DNA of 64,000 nucleotides from Algorimicrobium algoritergicola (GCF_008086165.1 NZ_VSKL01000002.1:496001-560000); one strand, 5' to 3'; positions 37,890 through 47,819 are shown, numbered from the stretch's first letter. Notes: generated by a model not told the origin, from the letters alone. A program made the numbers and translations.

Positions 37890-39780
37890 AATTTATAATT
37901 TATTACGAAAATTATCTAATCGCTATGCGTCCAAATGGTTGGTACTCCTATTTGACTCAACTATTATTGCTTTTACATTCTTTATTGCCTATTTAATTCG
38001 ATTTAATTTTCAAATTGATTTCGATTTTTCCATGTTTCTTAAGCAAATCCCATTTGTAGTGTTTGCTGGTATAATTAGTTTTTTATTAGTAAGTTCTCAT
38101 AAAGGTGTTGTTCGTTTCACGGGCTTTAAAGATGTTGTTAACATTATAATTGGCGTCAATATTTTAGCAACCATACTCATAATATCCACATTTATGAGTC
38201 GGAAATACAACTACAATAATATTTTTGATATTCCTGGTTCTATCATATACATTCACTTGTTGCTCAATATGTTTTTTCTTATTGGCGCCAAGTTCTTTAT
38301 AAAATCCATTTACAGAAGTTTAATTGCTGAAAATGAAGACAATCCCAAAAGTATTGTATTAATTTATGGCGCTGGAGATTCAGGAATTATCACCTACAAC
38401 GCCATTGCTAATGATGCAAAAAGCGATATTGATGTTTTCGGATTTATTGATGATAATGAACGAAAAGTTGGTAAGAAAATAAACCTATTGAATGTTTACC
38501 ATCCAAATAACATTACAAAAGAGTTTATTGAAAAACACCAAATAGATTCGGTAATTATATCGATTCAGAATATTAATTCTAACCGACTCCTTCAAATAAC
38601 CAGTAAGTTATTTGCTTTAAACTTAAACGTAAAAATTGTTCCAGCTGTCCAAACGTGGATTGATGGTGATTTAAGCATTGGGCAGATTAAGGATATTAAT
38701 ATTGAAGATTTATTAGGAAGAGAGCCGATTAATATTGACAACCCCATCCTAAATGATGAGTATAGTAATCGCGTCATTTTAGTGACAGGAGCCGCAGGAT
38801 CTATTGGTAGCGAATTGGTAAGAAAATTATCCGCTTTCAACTTTAAAAGCCTGATACTTGTTGACAATGCAGAATCACCTTTGTATGATTTGCAACAGGA
38901 ATTAATTCGTAATGGCATTAATAATGTTATGCCAATTATTGCTGATATTAGAAACAACGTTCGATTAGATACTATTTTTAATTTACACAAACCCGAAATA
39001 GTTTTTCATGCAGCCGCATACAAACACGTACCTTTAATGGAACAAAACCCGTATGAAGCGGTTAGCGTAAATGTTCGTGGAACTAAAAACGTGGTGTATT
39101 TATCAAAAAAATATGGTGCTAAAAAATTCATTTTAATTTCAACAGATAAAGCGGTAAACCCAACAAATGTTATGGGAGCCACGAAACGTATTGCGGAAAT
39201 GATTATTTGTTGTCAGCAAAACACACAATCAACAACCAAATTTATTATCACGCGTTTTGGGAATGTTTTAGGCTCCAATGGTTCTGTAATTCCTTTATTT
39301 AAAAAACAAATTGAAGCTGGGGGACCTTTAACAGTAACACATAAAGATATTATTAGATATTTTATGACCATTCCAGAAGCAAGCCTATTAGTTTTGGAAG
39401 CTGCAGCTATGGGATTGGGTCACGAAATTTTTGTTTTTGATATGGGTAAACCCATTAAAATTTATGATTTAGCCATGAATATGATTGCTTTATCTGGCTT
39501 AAAATATCCGTCTGATATAGATATTAAAATAACAGGATTAAGACCTGGTGAAAAGATCTTTGAAGAATTATTAATTGAAGGCGAAAACACCAAACCAACC
39601 TACAATGAGAAAATTATGATTGCTAAATGTAAACCGGTTAGCATAGAAATTACTCAAAACCTTATAAAAGAACTCTGTTTATTAGGTTCTAATTCTCAAA
39701 ATATTGAAATTGTATCAAAAATCAAAGATATTGTAGCAGAGTACAATCCGAATAATTCAACTTATGATGTTTTAAACTAA
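37882..39780 (+). CDS. PglF/WbpM-like UDP-GlcNAc 4,6-dehydratase
   Basis: A 632-residue membrane-anchored SDR dehydratase. About four N-terminal transmembrane segments (20-145), a first Rossmann motif GAGDSG (163-168) and the second, catalytic one GAAGSIGS (303-310). The active region shows STDK (420-423) with M431 and K435, the Met replacing the usual Tyr as in the PglF/WbpM group. It converts UDP-GlcNAc to the 4-keto-6-deoxy sugar. Start is TTG at 37882; no ATG is available before the first membrane segment. A PglD-type acetyltransferase was not found nearby. Confidence 0.93.
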   Translation: MDKIYNLLRKLSNRYASKWLVLLFDSTIIAFTFFIAYLIRFNFQIDFDFSMFLKQIPFVVFAGIISFLLVSSHKGVVRFTGFKDVVNIIIGVNILATILIISTFMSRKYNYNNIFDIPGSIIYIHLLLNMFFLIGAKFFIKSIYRSLIAENEDNPKSIVLIYGAGDSGIITYNAIANDAKSDIDVFGFIDDNERKVGKKINLLNVYHPNNITKEFIEKHQIDSVIISIQNINSNRLLQITSKLFALNLNVKIVPAVQTWIDGDLSIGQIKDINIEDLLGREPINIDNPILNDEYSNRVILVTGAAGSIGSELVRKLSAFNFKSLILVDNAESPLYDLQQELIRNGINNVMPIIADIRNNVRLDTIFNLHKPEIVFHAAAYKHVPLMEQNPYEAVSVNVRGTKNVVYLSKKYGAKKFILISTDKAVNPTNVMGATKRIAEMIICCQQNTQSTTKFIITRFGNVLGSNGSVIPLFKKQIEAGGPLTVTHKDIIRYFMTIPEASLLVLEAAAMGLGHEIFVFDMGKPIKIYDLAMNMIALSGLKYPSDIDIKITGLRPGEKIFEELLIEGENTKPTYNEKIMIAKCKPVSIEITQNLIKELCLLGSNSQNIEIVSKIKDIVAEYNPNNSTYDVLN

Positions 39781-39791
39781 ACCAACCAACT

Positions 39792-40574
39792 ATGATCAAC
39801 CTTAAAAGCATTATTAAAAAAACCAGTCTTCTACTCCTATTGGCTGTAGTTTCGTCCTGTGTTACAAGCAAGGAAATTATTTATTTTCAAGACGAACCTG
39901 TGAGCGAATACAATGATATTCCCATGAATTCTGATATCGTCTATAAACCAAACGATTTAATTTTTATAAGTATTGGTGGTGATGCTGATGCAGTTGCGCC
40001 TTTTAATTTACCAGCTGTTTCTTACAGTGTTTCATCCGTAAATGCCAATGCAGATCTTAAAATGCCTACCTATTTAATTGATAAAAATGGTAATATTGAA
40101 TATCCCGTTTTAGGAACTATTAAGCTTGGCGGTCTATCACGAGAGGATGCAACAAGCTTTCTAAAAAACAAAATTTCTGCATACGTAAGAGATCCCATTA
40201 TCAATATAAGATTAATAAATTTTACTATAACCGTTTTAGGTGAAGTTAGAAATCCTGGAACTTTTACGGTTGAAGATGAACGTATTTCATTAATTGAAGC
40301 ATTAGGTTTAGCTGGAGATTTAACCATATACGGAAAACGCGAAAATGTATTCTTAATTCGTGAAAGTGATGGCAAAAAGGTTTTCACGAAATTCGATTTA
40401 ACAAAAATTAGCACAATTACATCTCCAAATTATTATTTAGAACAAAATGATGTTTTGGTAATTGAGCCTAATTCTGCTAGAATCCGTTCCGCTTCTTATA
40501 ATCAAAATAATGGCGTAATCATTTCAGCTATTGGAACTTTAGCAACAATTTTAGCCATATTTTTAGTCAAATAA
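39792..40574 (+). CDS. wza: Wza-type outer-membrane polysaccharide export lipoprotein
   Basis: A 260-residue lipoprotein: signal peptide with lipobox VSSC (mature Cys about residue 23), then the polysaccharide export domain (PES) and SLBB regions: NSDIVYKPNDLIFISIGG, DKNGNIEYPVLG, ITVLGEVRNPGTF, and the NDVLVIEPN segment. A C-terminal hydrophobic helix (about 240-258) could span the outer membrane, as in Wza. It forms the export channel for the polysaccharide together with Wzc. Confidence 0.92.
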   Translation: MINLKSIIKKTSLLLLLAVVSSCVTSKEIIYFQDEPVSEYNDIPMNSDIVYKPNDLIFISIGGDADAVAPFNLPAVSYSVSSVNANADLKMPTYLIDKNGNIEYPVLGTIKLGGLSREDATSFLKNKISAYVRDPIINIRLINFTITVLGEVRNPGTFTVEDERISLIEALGLAGDLTIYGKRENVFLIRESDGKKVFTKFDLTKISTITSPNYYLEQNDVLVIEPNSARIRSASYNQNNGVIISAIGTLATILAIFLVK

Positions 40575-40596
40575 AATTATTTACACGAATTCTTTC

Positions 40597-42951
40597 ATGA
40601 AACAGAATGCGCATTTTAGAGATTTAATTGAGCCTTATTTAAACCGATGGAAGTTTATTCTTCTATGCGTTATTGCTGCCTTAACATTAGCATTTGTGTA
40701 TTTACGCTATGCTAGTAATGAGTATCAAGCTAAAGCTACCATTAAAATTAAGGACGATAAATCTCAAGGTAAATTACCTGAAATATCAAGCCTTCAAAAT
40801 TACGGCCTCTTTAGTAATGACCAAAATAATGTGTTGGATGAAATTGAAATTCTTAAATCACGTAACCTTATTGAAAGTGTTATAAAAGATTTAAAATTTA
40901 ATATTCAATTCTTTGTAGAAGGTCGCATTCAAGCACATGAAGTCTATACAAATCCACCATTAAACATTAATTTTAGTACAACCGACTCGCTTTTACATGT
41001 GGTTGACACCACGTTTAATATCCGAATCAATTCATCAAAAGATTTTATTTTTAAAGGTGTTCCACAAGACGAAAAAATATTAAAAGGAAGCACTACACAA
41101 TATGATGATATAGAAGGTGTTTTATATGATTTTGGAAAAAATGTAGAAACCGGATTTGGCGATATAATCATTACACCTAATATTGGGCAATATGCCACAA
41201 AAATTGGTGCTGATATTACCATCAGAATTCAACCTGTAAATAATGTTACTAGTGATTATAAGTCTAGACTTCAAATTCAAACCAACGAGTTGTCTAGCGT
41301 TATAAAACTGACTATTAACGATAATGTCCGCGAAAAAGGGGTCTTATTTTTAAATAAGCTTATTGAAAAATACAATGAAGACGTTATCAACGACAAACAA
41401 ATGGTTGTTGAAGCAACTTCAAGCTTTATAAATGAGCGTTTAGAAGGTGTGTCACGTGAACTTGGTATAGTAGACTTAACAGCTGAAGATATTCAACAAG
41501 AAAACAAACTAACTAATTTAGCGACGCAGTCTAATATTTTTCTTCAAACCGAAAAGGAAAACGAAGCTAAAATCACGGAAACTGGTAGAGAGATTCAGCT
41601 AATTGATTATATGAAAAATCATTTAGCTAACAATCAAAACCCAAGCGATTTAATGCCACTTAACATTGGTATTGAAGATGGAAATATTGGTCAGGTTGCT
41701 AAACGCCACAATAGCTTGGTTCAAGAACGCGATCGCATTTTAAAAAATTCAAGTGAAATAAATCCGACCGTTGTTAATTTAACGAATCAAATTAATCAAT
41801 TAAAAGCAGATCTTTCGCAAAGCTTAAGCAGTAAAAAATCTACAAGTCAAATTACTTATAATAGTTTAGTCTCGGAAAACTCCCGAATTAATTCACAAAT
41901 TTATTCAGCTCCTCAAAAGGAACGTCAATTTAAGGATATTAAGCGCCAACAGGATATTAAGGAATCACTCTACTTATATCTGCTACAAAAACGTGAGGAA
42001 TCGGCTATTACACATGGCGTTTCTTCACCTAATGCAAAAATTGTTGACAAAGCGTATGCTTCAGGAAGACCCGTAGCACCAAAATCTGCTATTATTATTT
42101 TGGCAGCTTTAATTTTAGGAATTAGTTTTCCAATTGGCCTTATTTACCTGCTAACACTTATAGATAATAAAGTACATTCGGTTCAAGATATTAAGAAAAC
42201 CATAGACATACCGTTTATTGGGGATATTCCTAAATCTAGCAAGCGTACTCAATTAATTAAACAAATTGATTATTCACCTAAAGCGGAAGCGTTTAGAATG
42301 GTGCGTACCAATATTGAGTTTATGCTTAAAGGGATTGACAAGCATTCCAAAGTTATATTTGTTACCTCTACAACTAGTAAGGAAGGGAAATCGCATACGT
42401 CCATAAATTTGGCTTTATCACTCTCTTATTCTAATAAAAAAGTGCTCCTTATTGAAACAGATATACGCGTGCCAAAAGCAACGAATTACCTGAATGTTAA
42501 AAATGATATAGGGTTAACTAATTATATTAGCGATCCGAGTTTAACGCTTTCAGATGTAACCACGTCCATGAAAGACAATGAATTTTTAGATGTCATTCCT
42601 TCCGGTGTTATACCACCTAATCCAGCAGAATTATTGATGAGTAATCGGATGCAAGAATTATTTGATACAGTAGATAATCAATATGATTATATTGTAGTAG
42701 ACACGGCTGCTGTTGGTTTGGTTACGGATACCCTATTAATAAGTCACCACGCTGATTTATTTATTTATGTAGTTCGCGCTAATTATCTTGATAAGAGACG
42801 TTTGCAAATTGCAGATACCATGTACCAAGAAAAACGCTTACCAAATATGACAATTCTATTAAATAGTGTTGATCATAAAAAATCAAATGGCTATGGTTAC
42901 GGATATGGTAAAAACCCGAATAAAAAGAAATGGTGGCAACGTTCTAAATAG
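40597..42951 (+). CDS. wzc: Wzc-type polysaccharide co-polymerase / tyrosine autokinase
   Basis: A 784-residue protein: Wzz-type chain-length domain with transmembrane helices at about 15-33 and 500-522, a coiled-coil-rich periplasmic middle, then a cytoplasmic CpsD-like kinase domain with Walker A (TTSKEGKSHTS, about 588-600), Walker A' ETDIRVP and VDTAAVG. The C-terminus has a short Tyr cluster (GYGYGYGK), the likely autophosphorylation tail. It controls chain length and export with Wza. It ends 2 bases before the convergent proline dehydrogenase gene. Confidence 0.95.
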   Translation: MKQNAHFRDLIEPYLNRWKFILLCVIAALTLAFVYLRYASNEYQAKATIKIKDDKSQGKLPEISSLQNYGLFSNDQNNVLDEIEILKSRNLIESVIKDLKFNIQFFVEGRIQAHEVYTNPPLNINFSTTDSLLHVVDTTFNIRINSSKDFIFKGVPQDEKILKGSTTQYDDIEGVLYDFGKNVETGFGDIIITPNIGQYATKIGADITIRIQPVNNVTSDYKSRLQIQTNELSSVIKLTINDNVREKGVLFLNKLIEKYNEDVINDKQMVVEATSSFINERLEGVSRELGIVDLTAEDIQQENKLTNLATQSNIFLQTEKENEAKITETGREIQLIDYMKNHLANNQNPSDLMPLNIGIEDGNIGQVAKRHNSLVQERDRILKNSSEINPTVVNLTNQINQLKADLSQSLSSKKSTSQITYNSLVSENSRINSQIYSAPQKERQFKDIKRQQDIKESLYLYLLQKREESAITHGVSSPNAKIVDKAYASGRPVAPKSAIIILAALILGISFPIGLIYLLTLIDNKVHSVQDIKKTIDIPFIGDIPKSSKRTQLIKQIDYSPKAEAFRMVRTNIEFMLKGIDKHSKVIFVTSTTSKEGKSHTSINLALSLSYSNKKVLLIETDIRVPKATNYLNVKNDIGLTNYISDPSLTLSDVTTSMKDNEFLDVIPSGVIPPNPAELLMSNRMQELFDTVDNQYDYIVVDTAAVGLVTDTLLISHHADLFIYVVRANYLDKRRLQIADTMYQEKRLPNMTILLNSVDHKKSNGYGYGYGKNPNKKKWWQRSK

Positions 42952-42953
42952 TA

Positions 42954-44132
42954 TTATTTAGCAGCTTTGCGTCTTTCTTTCTCTTTTTTAATTAACATGA
43001 GTTCGCGTCCTGTTTGCCCAGCAACTGATGTGTTTTCTTCTGCACGTCTAATTAAATACGGCATTACATCTTTAACGGGCCCAAAAGGAACATATTTAGC
43101 TACGTTATAGCCGTTATTGGCTAAATTAAAGCTGATGTTATCACTCATACCAAACAGTTGGCCAAACCACACACGATTATCATCTATAGCAATCCCTTTA
43201 TTATGCATTAATTGCATAACCATATAGCTACTCAATTCGTTGTGCGTTCCAACAAAAATAGAAATGTCAGATATGTTATCTAAAATATATTGTGCAGAAT
43301 CATTAAAATTTTCATCGGTTGCTAATTTACTTTCACAAATAGGTGTCGGATAATCATGCTCTAAAGCACGTTCATGCTCTTTTTCCATATAAGCACCACG
43401 AACAATTTTATAACCTAAATAAAACCCTTCTTTTTTGGCGAGTTCATGTTGGGATTTTAAAAAATCCATGCGGTCATGACGATACATTTGTAAGGTATTA
43501 TAAACAATGGTGACATCTTTATTATACTTGCGCATCATATCGGTTACCAAATGATCTACTGCATCTTGGATCCAGCTTTCTTCGGCATCAATTAAAATTT
43601 CAACATCCTTTTCTTTCCCCAACTTGCAAACAGCATCATAGCGCGCAACGACTCGATTCCATTCCTCTTGCTCTGTTTCTGTTAGAGTTTTTCCTTCACT
43701 TTTCTTTTGATACAGTGCAAATCTTCCAAAACCAGAAGGTTTAAATACAGCAATAGGCATGGCTTTTCTATCGTCAGAAAAACGAATAATTTTTAAGGTT
43801 TTTTCCATGGCTCCATCAAAATGTGCTTCCGTTTCCTTCCCTTCTACTGAATAATCTAAAACCGAACTTACGCCATTGGTAAACATATCATCAATTACTG
43901 GTAAGCAATTTTCCTCATTGACACCGCCACAAAAATGGTCAAAAACCGTAGCACGAATAATACCCTCAACAGGCAGATGTGCTTTTAAAGCAAAATGCGT
44001 AAGTGTTGTGCCAATCTTTACCAATGTCTCATTTGATATCATATTGAATAAAAAATGAGCGCGATTTAACTCTCTATTACTCTTTAATTGAAAAGCAATT
44101 TCAGTATTGTCAAATATTTTTAAGTACTCCAT
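42954..44132 (-). CDS. Proline dehydrogenase
   Basis: A 392-residue single-domain FAD-dependent proline dehydrogenase. The RGAYM motif (about 244-248) and the C-terminal RRAEENTS segment bind proline and flavin in the PutA PRODH barrel; GTHNELSS and VWFGQLFGMSDNISF are also typical. It oxidises proline to pyrroline-5-carboxylate at the membrane. The P5C dehydrogenase is not in this window. It has a good minus-strand -7 element upstream and diverges from aroB. Confidence 0.93.
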   Translation of the reverse strand: MEYLKIFDNTEIAFQLKSNRELNRAHFLFNMISNETLVKIGTTLTHFALKAHLPVEGIIRATVFDHFCGGVNEENCLPVIDDMFTNGVSSVLDYSVEGKETEAHFDGAMEKTLKIIRFSDDRKAMPIAVFKPSGFGRFALYQKKSEGKTLTETEQEEWNRVVARYDAVCKLGKEKDVEILIDAEESWIQDAVDHLVTDMMRKYNKDVTIVYNTLQMYRHDRMDFLKSQHELAKKEGFYLGYKIVRGAYMEKEHERALEHDYPTPICESKLATDENFNDSAQYILDNISDISIFVGTHNELSSYMVMQLMHNKGIAIDDNRVWFGQLFGMSDNISFNLANNGYNVAKYVPFGPVKDVMPYLIRRAEENTSVAGQTGRELMLIKKEKERRKAAK

Positions 44133-44149
44133 ATCTGTTGAAAATTATA

Positions 44150-44157
44150 CAAAGATA
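44150..44157 (-). promoter_or_regulatory. Putative -7 element of proline dehydrogenase gene
   Basis: The minus strand reads TATCTTTG, 18 bases before the ATG at 44132, an exact TAnnTTTG match. The -33 box is weak. Confidence 0.5.
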
Positions 44158-44226
44158 ATTATCATTCAGCTACTTTTTTATAAAAAAAACACCTTATTTT
44201 ACCTTTTATTATTCCCATTAGTTCTT

Positions 44227-45285
44227 ATGAAATCTATACAAACCGAAACATACCCAATTCACTTTAATTCAAATAGTTACACAGCTTTAAACACCCACTT
44301 AAAGCAAACTAATTATTCGCTGATTTTCATTTTAGTTGATGAAAACACCCACAATTTGTGTTTAACCAAGTTTTTACAACAGGTAGAAACGACATGTACT
44401 ATAGAAATTATAGAGATTGAATCTGGTGAAGAACACAAAACTATTGAAACTTGTGTTGGCGTTTGGAATGTTCTTTCAGAATTAGGCGCCGACCGTAAAA
44501 GTCTTATTATTAATTTAGGTGGTGGTGTTGTTACCGATTTAGGCGGCTTTGTAGCTTCTACGTTTAAGCGTGGCATTAACTACATAAACGTGCCAACATC
44601 TTTATTAGCCATGGTAGACGCCTCTGTTGGTGGCAAAACTGGTGTGGATTTAGGACATTTAAAAAATCAAATTGGCGTTATTAATTCTGGTGAGATGGTG
44701 TTGATTGATACCAGCTTTTTAGAAACCTTACCAGAAAATCAAATGCGTTCAGGTTTAGCAGAAATGTTAAAGCACGGTTTAATTTATAGTCGCGATTATT
44801 GGAATAAATTTACAACAACGGAAACCTTAAATTATGACGATTTAATTTACGAATCCGTCATCATTAAAAATAGCATAGTTACCCAAGATCCTTTAGAAGA
44901 AAACTTACGTAAAACCTTAAATTATGGACATACGCTAGGTCATGCCATCGAATCTTACTTTTTAAGTCATCCAGAAAAAGAAGCGCTTTTACATGGTGAA
45001 GCCGTTGCAATAGGTATGATATTAGCCAATTATATTTCTACGGAATTAACAGGTTTATCTAAAGTAGAGAATGATGAAATTAAAACGGTAATCAAAACTA
45101 TTTTTGGAGAAGTTACGGTGCTTCCCTCCGACTATGACGCCATCATAGAACTTCTTAAATACGACAAGAAAAACGAACATGGCAACATTAATTTTGTGCT
45201 CCTTGAGGATATGGGAAAAACAAAAATTAATTGTTTAGTTAGTAACGATGTTATCGTTAAGGCTTTTGAATATTATAAAGCCTAA
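44227..45285 (+). CDS. aroB: 3-dehydroquinate synthase
   Basis: A 352-residue enzyme started at ATG 44227 (MKSIQTETYP); the frame extends upstream to 44107 but that part overlaps the divergent promoter and is unlike the family. The signature NLGGGVVTDLGGFVAST and the metal-site stretch KHGLIYSRDYW ... NYGHTLGHAIE are intact. It makes 3-dehydroquinate from DAHP, using NAD and a divalent metal, in the shikimate pathway. It ends 4 bases from the convergent DinB gene. Confidence 0.96.
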   Translation: MKSIQTETYPIHFNSNSYTALNTHLKQTNYSLIFILVDENTHNLCLTKFLQQVETTCTIEIIEIESGEEHKTIETCVGVWNVLSELGADRKSLIINLGGGVVTDLGGFVASTFKRGINYINVPTSLLAMVDASVGGKTGVDLGHLKNQIGVINSGEMVLIDTSFLETLPENQMRSGLAEMLKHGLIYSRDYWNKFTTTETLNYDDLIYESVIIKNSIVTQDPLEENLRKTLNYGHTLGHAIESYFLSHPEKEALLHGEAVAIGMILANYISTELTGLSKVENDEIKTVIKTIFGEVTVLPSDYDAIIELLKYDKKNEHGNINFVLLEDMGKTKINCLVSNDVIVKAFEYYKA

Positions 45286-45289
45286 CCAG

Positions 45290-45805
45290 CTATAAATAAC
45301 GCTCTTTAATAATCTCTATATGATGCTTTTCATGACCGATTAGCACAAATCCTATAGCTCTAACAGACATTTCAGCATTGCTAGCAACGCCTATTTGCTC
45401 TAACATTTTTTTTGAAAAACTACTAAACAGCGCAATAGTTGATTCGCGCAAATCTAAATAATCGTTTAGTAGTTGAGTTCGTGTTCTTCTATTTGCCACG
45501 CTTGCCAGCACATAATCATCTTGTTCAAATCCTGGTAAAGGTGTTTTATCTTGGCGCGCAAAACGCAAAGCGCGGTACACAAAAACATGTTCGGTATCTA
45601 TTAGGTGTTGTAAAATTTCCTTAACAGTCCATTTACCTTCAGCATAACGATATTCAAGCTTATTCTCCGGAATAGATTCGAAAAACGCTTTGGTAGCTGC
45701 CATGCCATGCTCTAAGCCAACTAACAAACTTAATTCACCTCCTTTTTTAATATAATTGGCATAAAATGATGCGTATTCTGTATCTGGTATTTCTTTTACA
45801 AACAT
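45290..45805 (-). CDS. DinB-family protein
   Basis: A 171-residue four-helix-bundle DinB/YfiT-like protein. Histidines in LIDTEHVFVYRALRFAR and HEKHHIEII are candidate metal ligands. Members are thiol or metal-dependent S-transferases or unknown stress proteins. It is convergent with aroB and followed on its other side by the lrp-type gene, from which a terminator separates it. Confidence 0.8.
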   Translation of the reverse strand: MFVKEIPDTEYASFYANYIKKGGELSLLVGLEHGMAATKAFFESIPENKLEYRYAEGKWTVKEILQHLIDTEHVFVYRALRFARQDKTPLPGFEQDDYVLASVANRRTRTQLLNDYLDLRESTIALFSSFSKKMLEQIGVASNAEMSVRAIGFVLIGHEKHHIEIIKERYL

Positions 45806-45827
45806 AAATTTTTATTTAAAAGTACTG

Positions 45828-45856
45828 AAAAAAAAGCGCTTCTATTAAGAAGCGCT
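45828..45856 (-). terminator. Rho-independent terminator after Lrp-type gene
   Basis: A perfect 9-bp stem (AGCGCTTCT at 45835-45843 with AGAAGCGCT at 45848-45856), 4-base loop, and on the minus strand a run of eight T. It lies about 28 bases beyond the stop of the Lrp-type gene. Confidence 0.85.
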
Positions 45857-45883
45857 ATGAGTTTTTAATTTTCTACAAGAAGC

Positions 45884-46363
45884 CTACATATTATTAAAAA
45901 TAGAATGCATTAAGCGTTTTTTATCGTTTAAGCTTTCTTCAAGTGATATCATCGTTTCTGTTCTGTAAACCCCTTCAATATCGTCAATCATAAAAATAAC
46001 CTCTTTGGCATGTTCGGTGTTTTTAGCACGTATTTTACAAAAAACATTAAACTTACCTGTAGTAATATGAGCAACCGTTACATAAGGAATTTCATTTATA
46101 CGTTCTAAAACAAATTTGGTTTGTGACGTTTTTTGAAGAAAGACACCAACATATGCAATAAATGCATAACCTAATTTTTTATAATCCAAGGTAAGTGAAG
46201 AACCCTTAATAATTCCAGCTTCTTCCATTTTCTTAACACGAACATGTACTGTTCCTGCAGAAATAACTAATTTTTTTGCTATATCTGTGAAAGGAACACG
46301 TGTGTTATCAATTAACATTTCAAGGATTTGATGATCTATATCGTCTAATTTAAATTTTGCCAT
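45884..46363 (-). CDS. Lrp/AsnC-family transcriptional regulator
   Basis: A 159-residue protein with an N-terminal winged helix (about 5-55: DIDHQILEMLIDNTRVPFTD, AGTVHVRVKKMEEAGII) and a C-terminal RAM ligand domain (about 65-150). It probably senses an amino acid and regulates amino-acid genes. The proline dehydrogenase gene lies nearby, but no link is shown. A -7-like TATTTTTG (46388-46395, minus strand) lies upstream. Confidence 0.92.
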   Translation of the reverse strand: MAKFKLDDIDHQILEMLIDNTRVPFTDIAKKLVISAGTVHVRVKKMEEAGIIKGSSLTLDYKKLGYAFIAYVGVFLQKTSQTKFVLERINEIPYVTVAHITTGKFNVFCKIRAKNTEHAKEVIFMIDDIEGVYRTETMISLEESLNDKKRLMHSIFNNM

Positions 46364-46427
46364 TTTTTAATTTCTTTAAATAAAAAACAAAAATAAGACA
46401 ATAATTTTAAATTATATCTACCAAATT

Positions 46428-47546
46428 TCAAGTTTTAGGCACTAATAATGAATAATTTTCATTATTTATCAACACGCTATCAATTTCGTTTCCAACTTGC
46501 AACGGTGAATGATTGAAATCTAAAACTTTAACACCTTTAGCGTCCAACTCTCTATGACCAAAAAAGCCCTCTAACGTCTCAATTTTCTCAATTTTAGGAA
46601 CAAACTGTATCGTGTTATTTATTAATAATTCTTGATACTGAATACCAATATCTACACGTTTATCTTCATGCAAAACATTTCTAATAATAATATCTAAAAA
46701 ATATTTTCTATTTTGAGGAATTTTTAAGTAATCCTGATAGCCTTCTCCTGTTAGTTGGCGTTTAGAAATAGTATTTAAAGCAACCATCAAGGAGTGATAA
46801 ATGAAAGAGCGTGTTATCTCCCGATTATAATCGTTGGAATAATGACCGGCTTCAAACAAAACCGTTGGCACACCTAAACTTTGAAAGGTATCACCAACAC
46901 AGTTATGATTAAATCCATCATCATACAATGCGACCTGATTTGGAATGTATTTTTGCAAATTAGCATGCATTACCGCAATTAGCTCCATGGCAATTTTACG
47001 AGTTTTAGTAATTGTACGTTCCGCATCTTCAGCTGGAGATAGGAATGACACAGTAGCTGATCTTGATGTATTATCCACACTAAAAATAGTTCGTTGACCA
47101 TGTAAATTGAAACAGAAGTCTGGTTTAAAACTATTAAAACAATCACGTAAAAGCCTACTTTCCGGTTGGGATAAATTCTGCGCATCACGATTTAAATCCA
47201 CATCATTAGCATTTAATCGCGTATAGGCTTCTGCGCCATCAGGATTTAGAATAGGAATAATCAATATGGTGCAGGCGTCTAAAATAGAATTTTTTGCTTT
47301 GATCGTATTTAAAATATCAAAAATCGCTTTGGTAGTTGTGGATTCATTTCCGTGCATTTGCGACCAAAGCATAATACGTTTTTTTCCAGTTCCTAATTTA
47401 ATAGAATAGATAGATCGTTTTTCAACTGACAATCCTTCAACTGAAACTGCAGCATTTTTAGGTAGCTTTTTCAATAAGGGCTCAATCATGGAATTGGTAA
47501 TATACCGACCCGATAATTGAAGTTCTTGAAAAGGATTTAATGTCAT
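46428..47546 (-). CDS. M14-family zinc carboxypeptidase-like protein
   Basis: A 372-residue protein started at ATG 47546 (MTLNPFQELQL); the longer frame reaches into the operator region and is unlikely. Metal and catalytic residues of M14 are visible: HGNES (zinc His and Glu), NRD for the C-terminal carboxylate, and FNLHGQ (third zinc ligand). It lacks a signal peptide, so it is probably intracellular and removes a terminal residue from peptides or cell-wall fragments. It is divergent from an XRE regulator with shared palindromic sites between them. Confidence 0.85.
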   Translation of the reverse strand: MTLNPFQELQLSGRYITNSMIEPLLKKLPKNAAVSVEGLSVEKRSIYSIKLGTGKKRIMLWSQMHGNESTTTKAIFDILNTIKAKNSILDACTILIIPILNPDGAEAYTRLNANDVDLNRDAQNLSQPESRLLRDCFNSFKPDFCFNLHGQRTIFSVDNTSRSATVSFLSPAEDAERTITKTRKIAMELIAVMHANLQKYIPNQVALYDDGFNHNCVGDTFQSLGVPTVLFEAGHYSNDYNREITRSFIYHSLMVALNTISKRQLTGEGYQDYLKIPQNRKYFLDIIIRNVLHEDKRVDIGIQYQELLINNTIQFVPKIEKIETLEGFFGHRELDAKGVKVLDFNHSPLQVGNEIDSVLINNENYSLLVPKT

Positions 47547-47562
47547 TTCTAAAGCGCTATGA

Positions 47563-47572
47563 TACATATGTA
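47563..47572. promoter_or_regulatory. Palindrome TACATATGTA in the M14 leader
   Basis: A perfect 10-bp palindrome 17 bases upstream of the M14 start, related to the 14-bp TTTACA..TGTAAA sites nearby. Candidate half-affinity operator. Confidence 0.35.
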
Positions 47573-47586
47573 AATTTGATATGTTA

Positions 47587-47594
47587 CAAAGGTA
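47587..47594 (-). promoter_or_regulatory. Putative -7 element of M14 peptidase gene
   Basis: The minus strand reads TACCTTTG, an exact TAnnTTTG match, about 40 bases before the ATG. The palindromic operator at 47607-47620 lies just upstream, between -20 and -33. Confidence 0.55.
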
Positions 47595-47606
47595 AACAAA
47601 TACTAA

Positions 47607-47620
47607 TTTACATTTGTAAA
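47607..47620. promoter_or_regulatory. Operator-like palindrome TTTACA-N2-TGTAAA (site 1)
   Basis: A 14-bp site TTTACATTTGTAAA with perfectly complementary outer 6-bp arms. An identical copy is at 47820-47833. It overlaps the promoter region of the M14 gene and is a likely binding site for the XRE regulator. Confidence 0.6.
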
Positions 47621-47819
47621 CAAGAAAGCCGTCAGGATTGTTTAGAAATGTATACAAATATGCACCTAAAACAAGCTATCATTAATACTTAAATTTTGCT
47701 ATTTAAAATAGTTAGCATATTTTGCTATATTTCAGTTAATTACATGACTTTATTTAAAGTTTTAAATCACCATAAAAGTTAATATTACTAGAATTATAGT
47801 GTGATTATTACTAATAATA

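Noticed and set aside
44107-44226. N-terminal extension of aroB
   Set aside because: The 40 extra codons lie over the divergent promoter and are not AroB-like; the ATG at 44227 fits the family.
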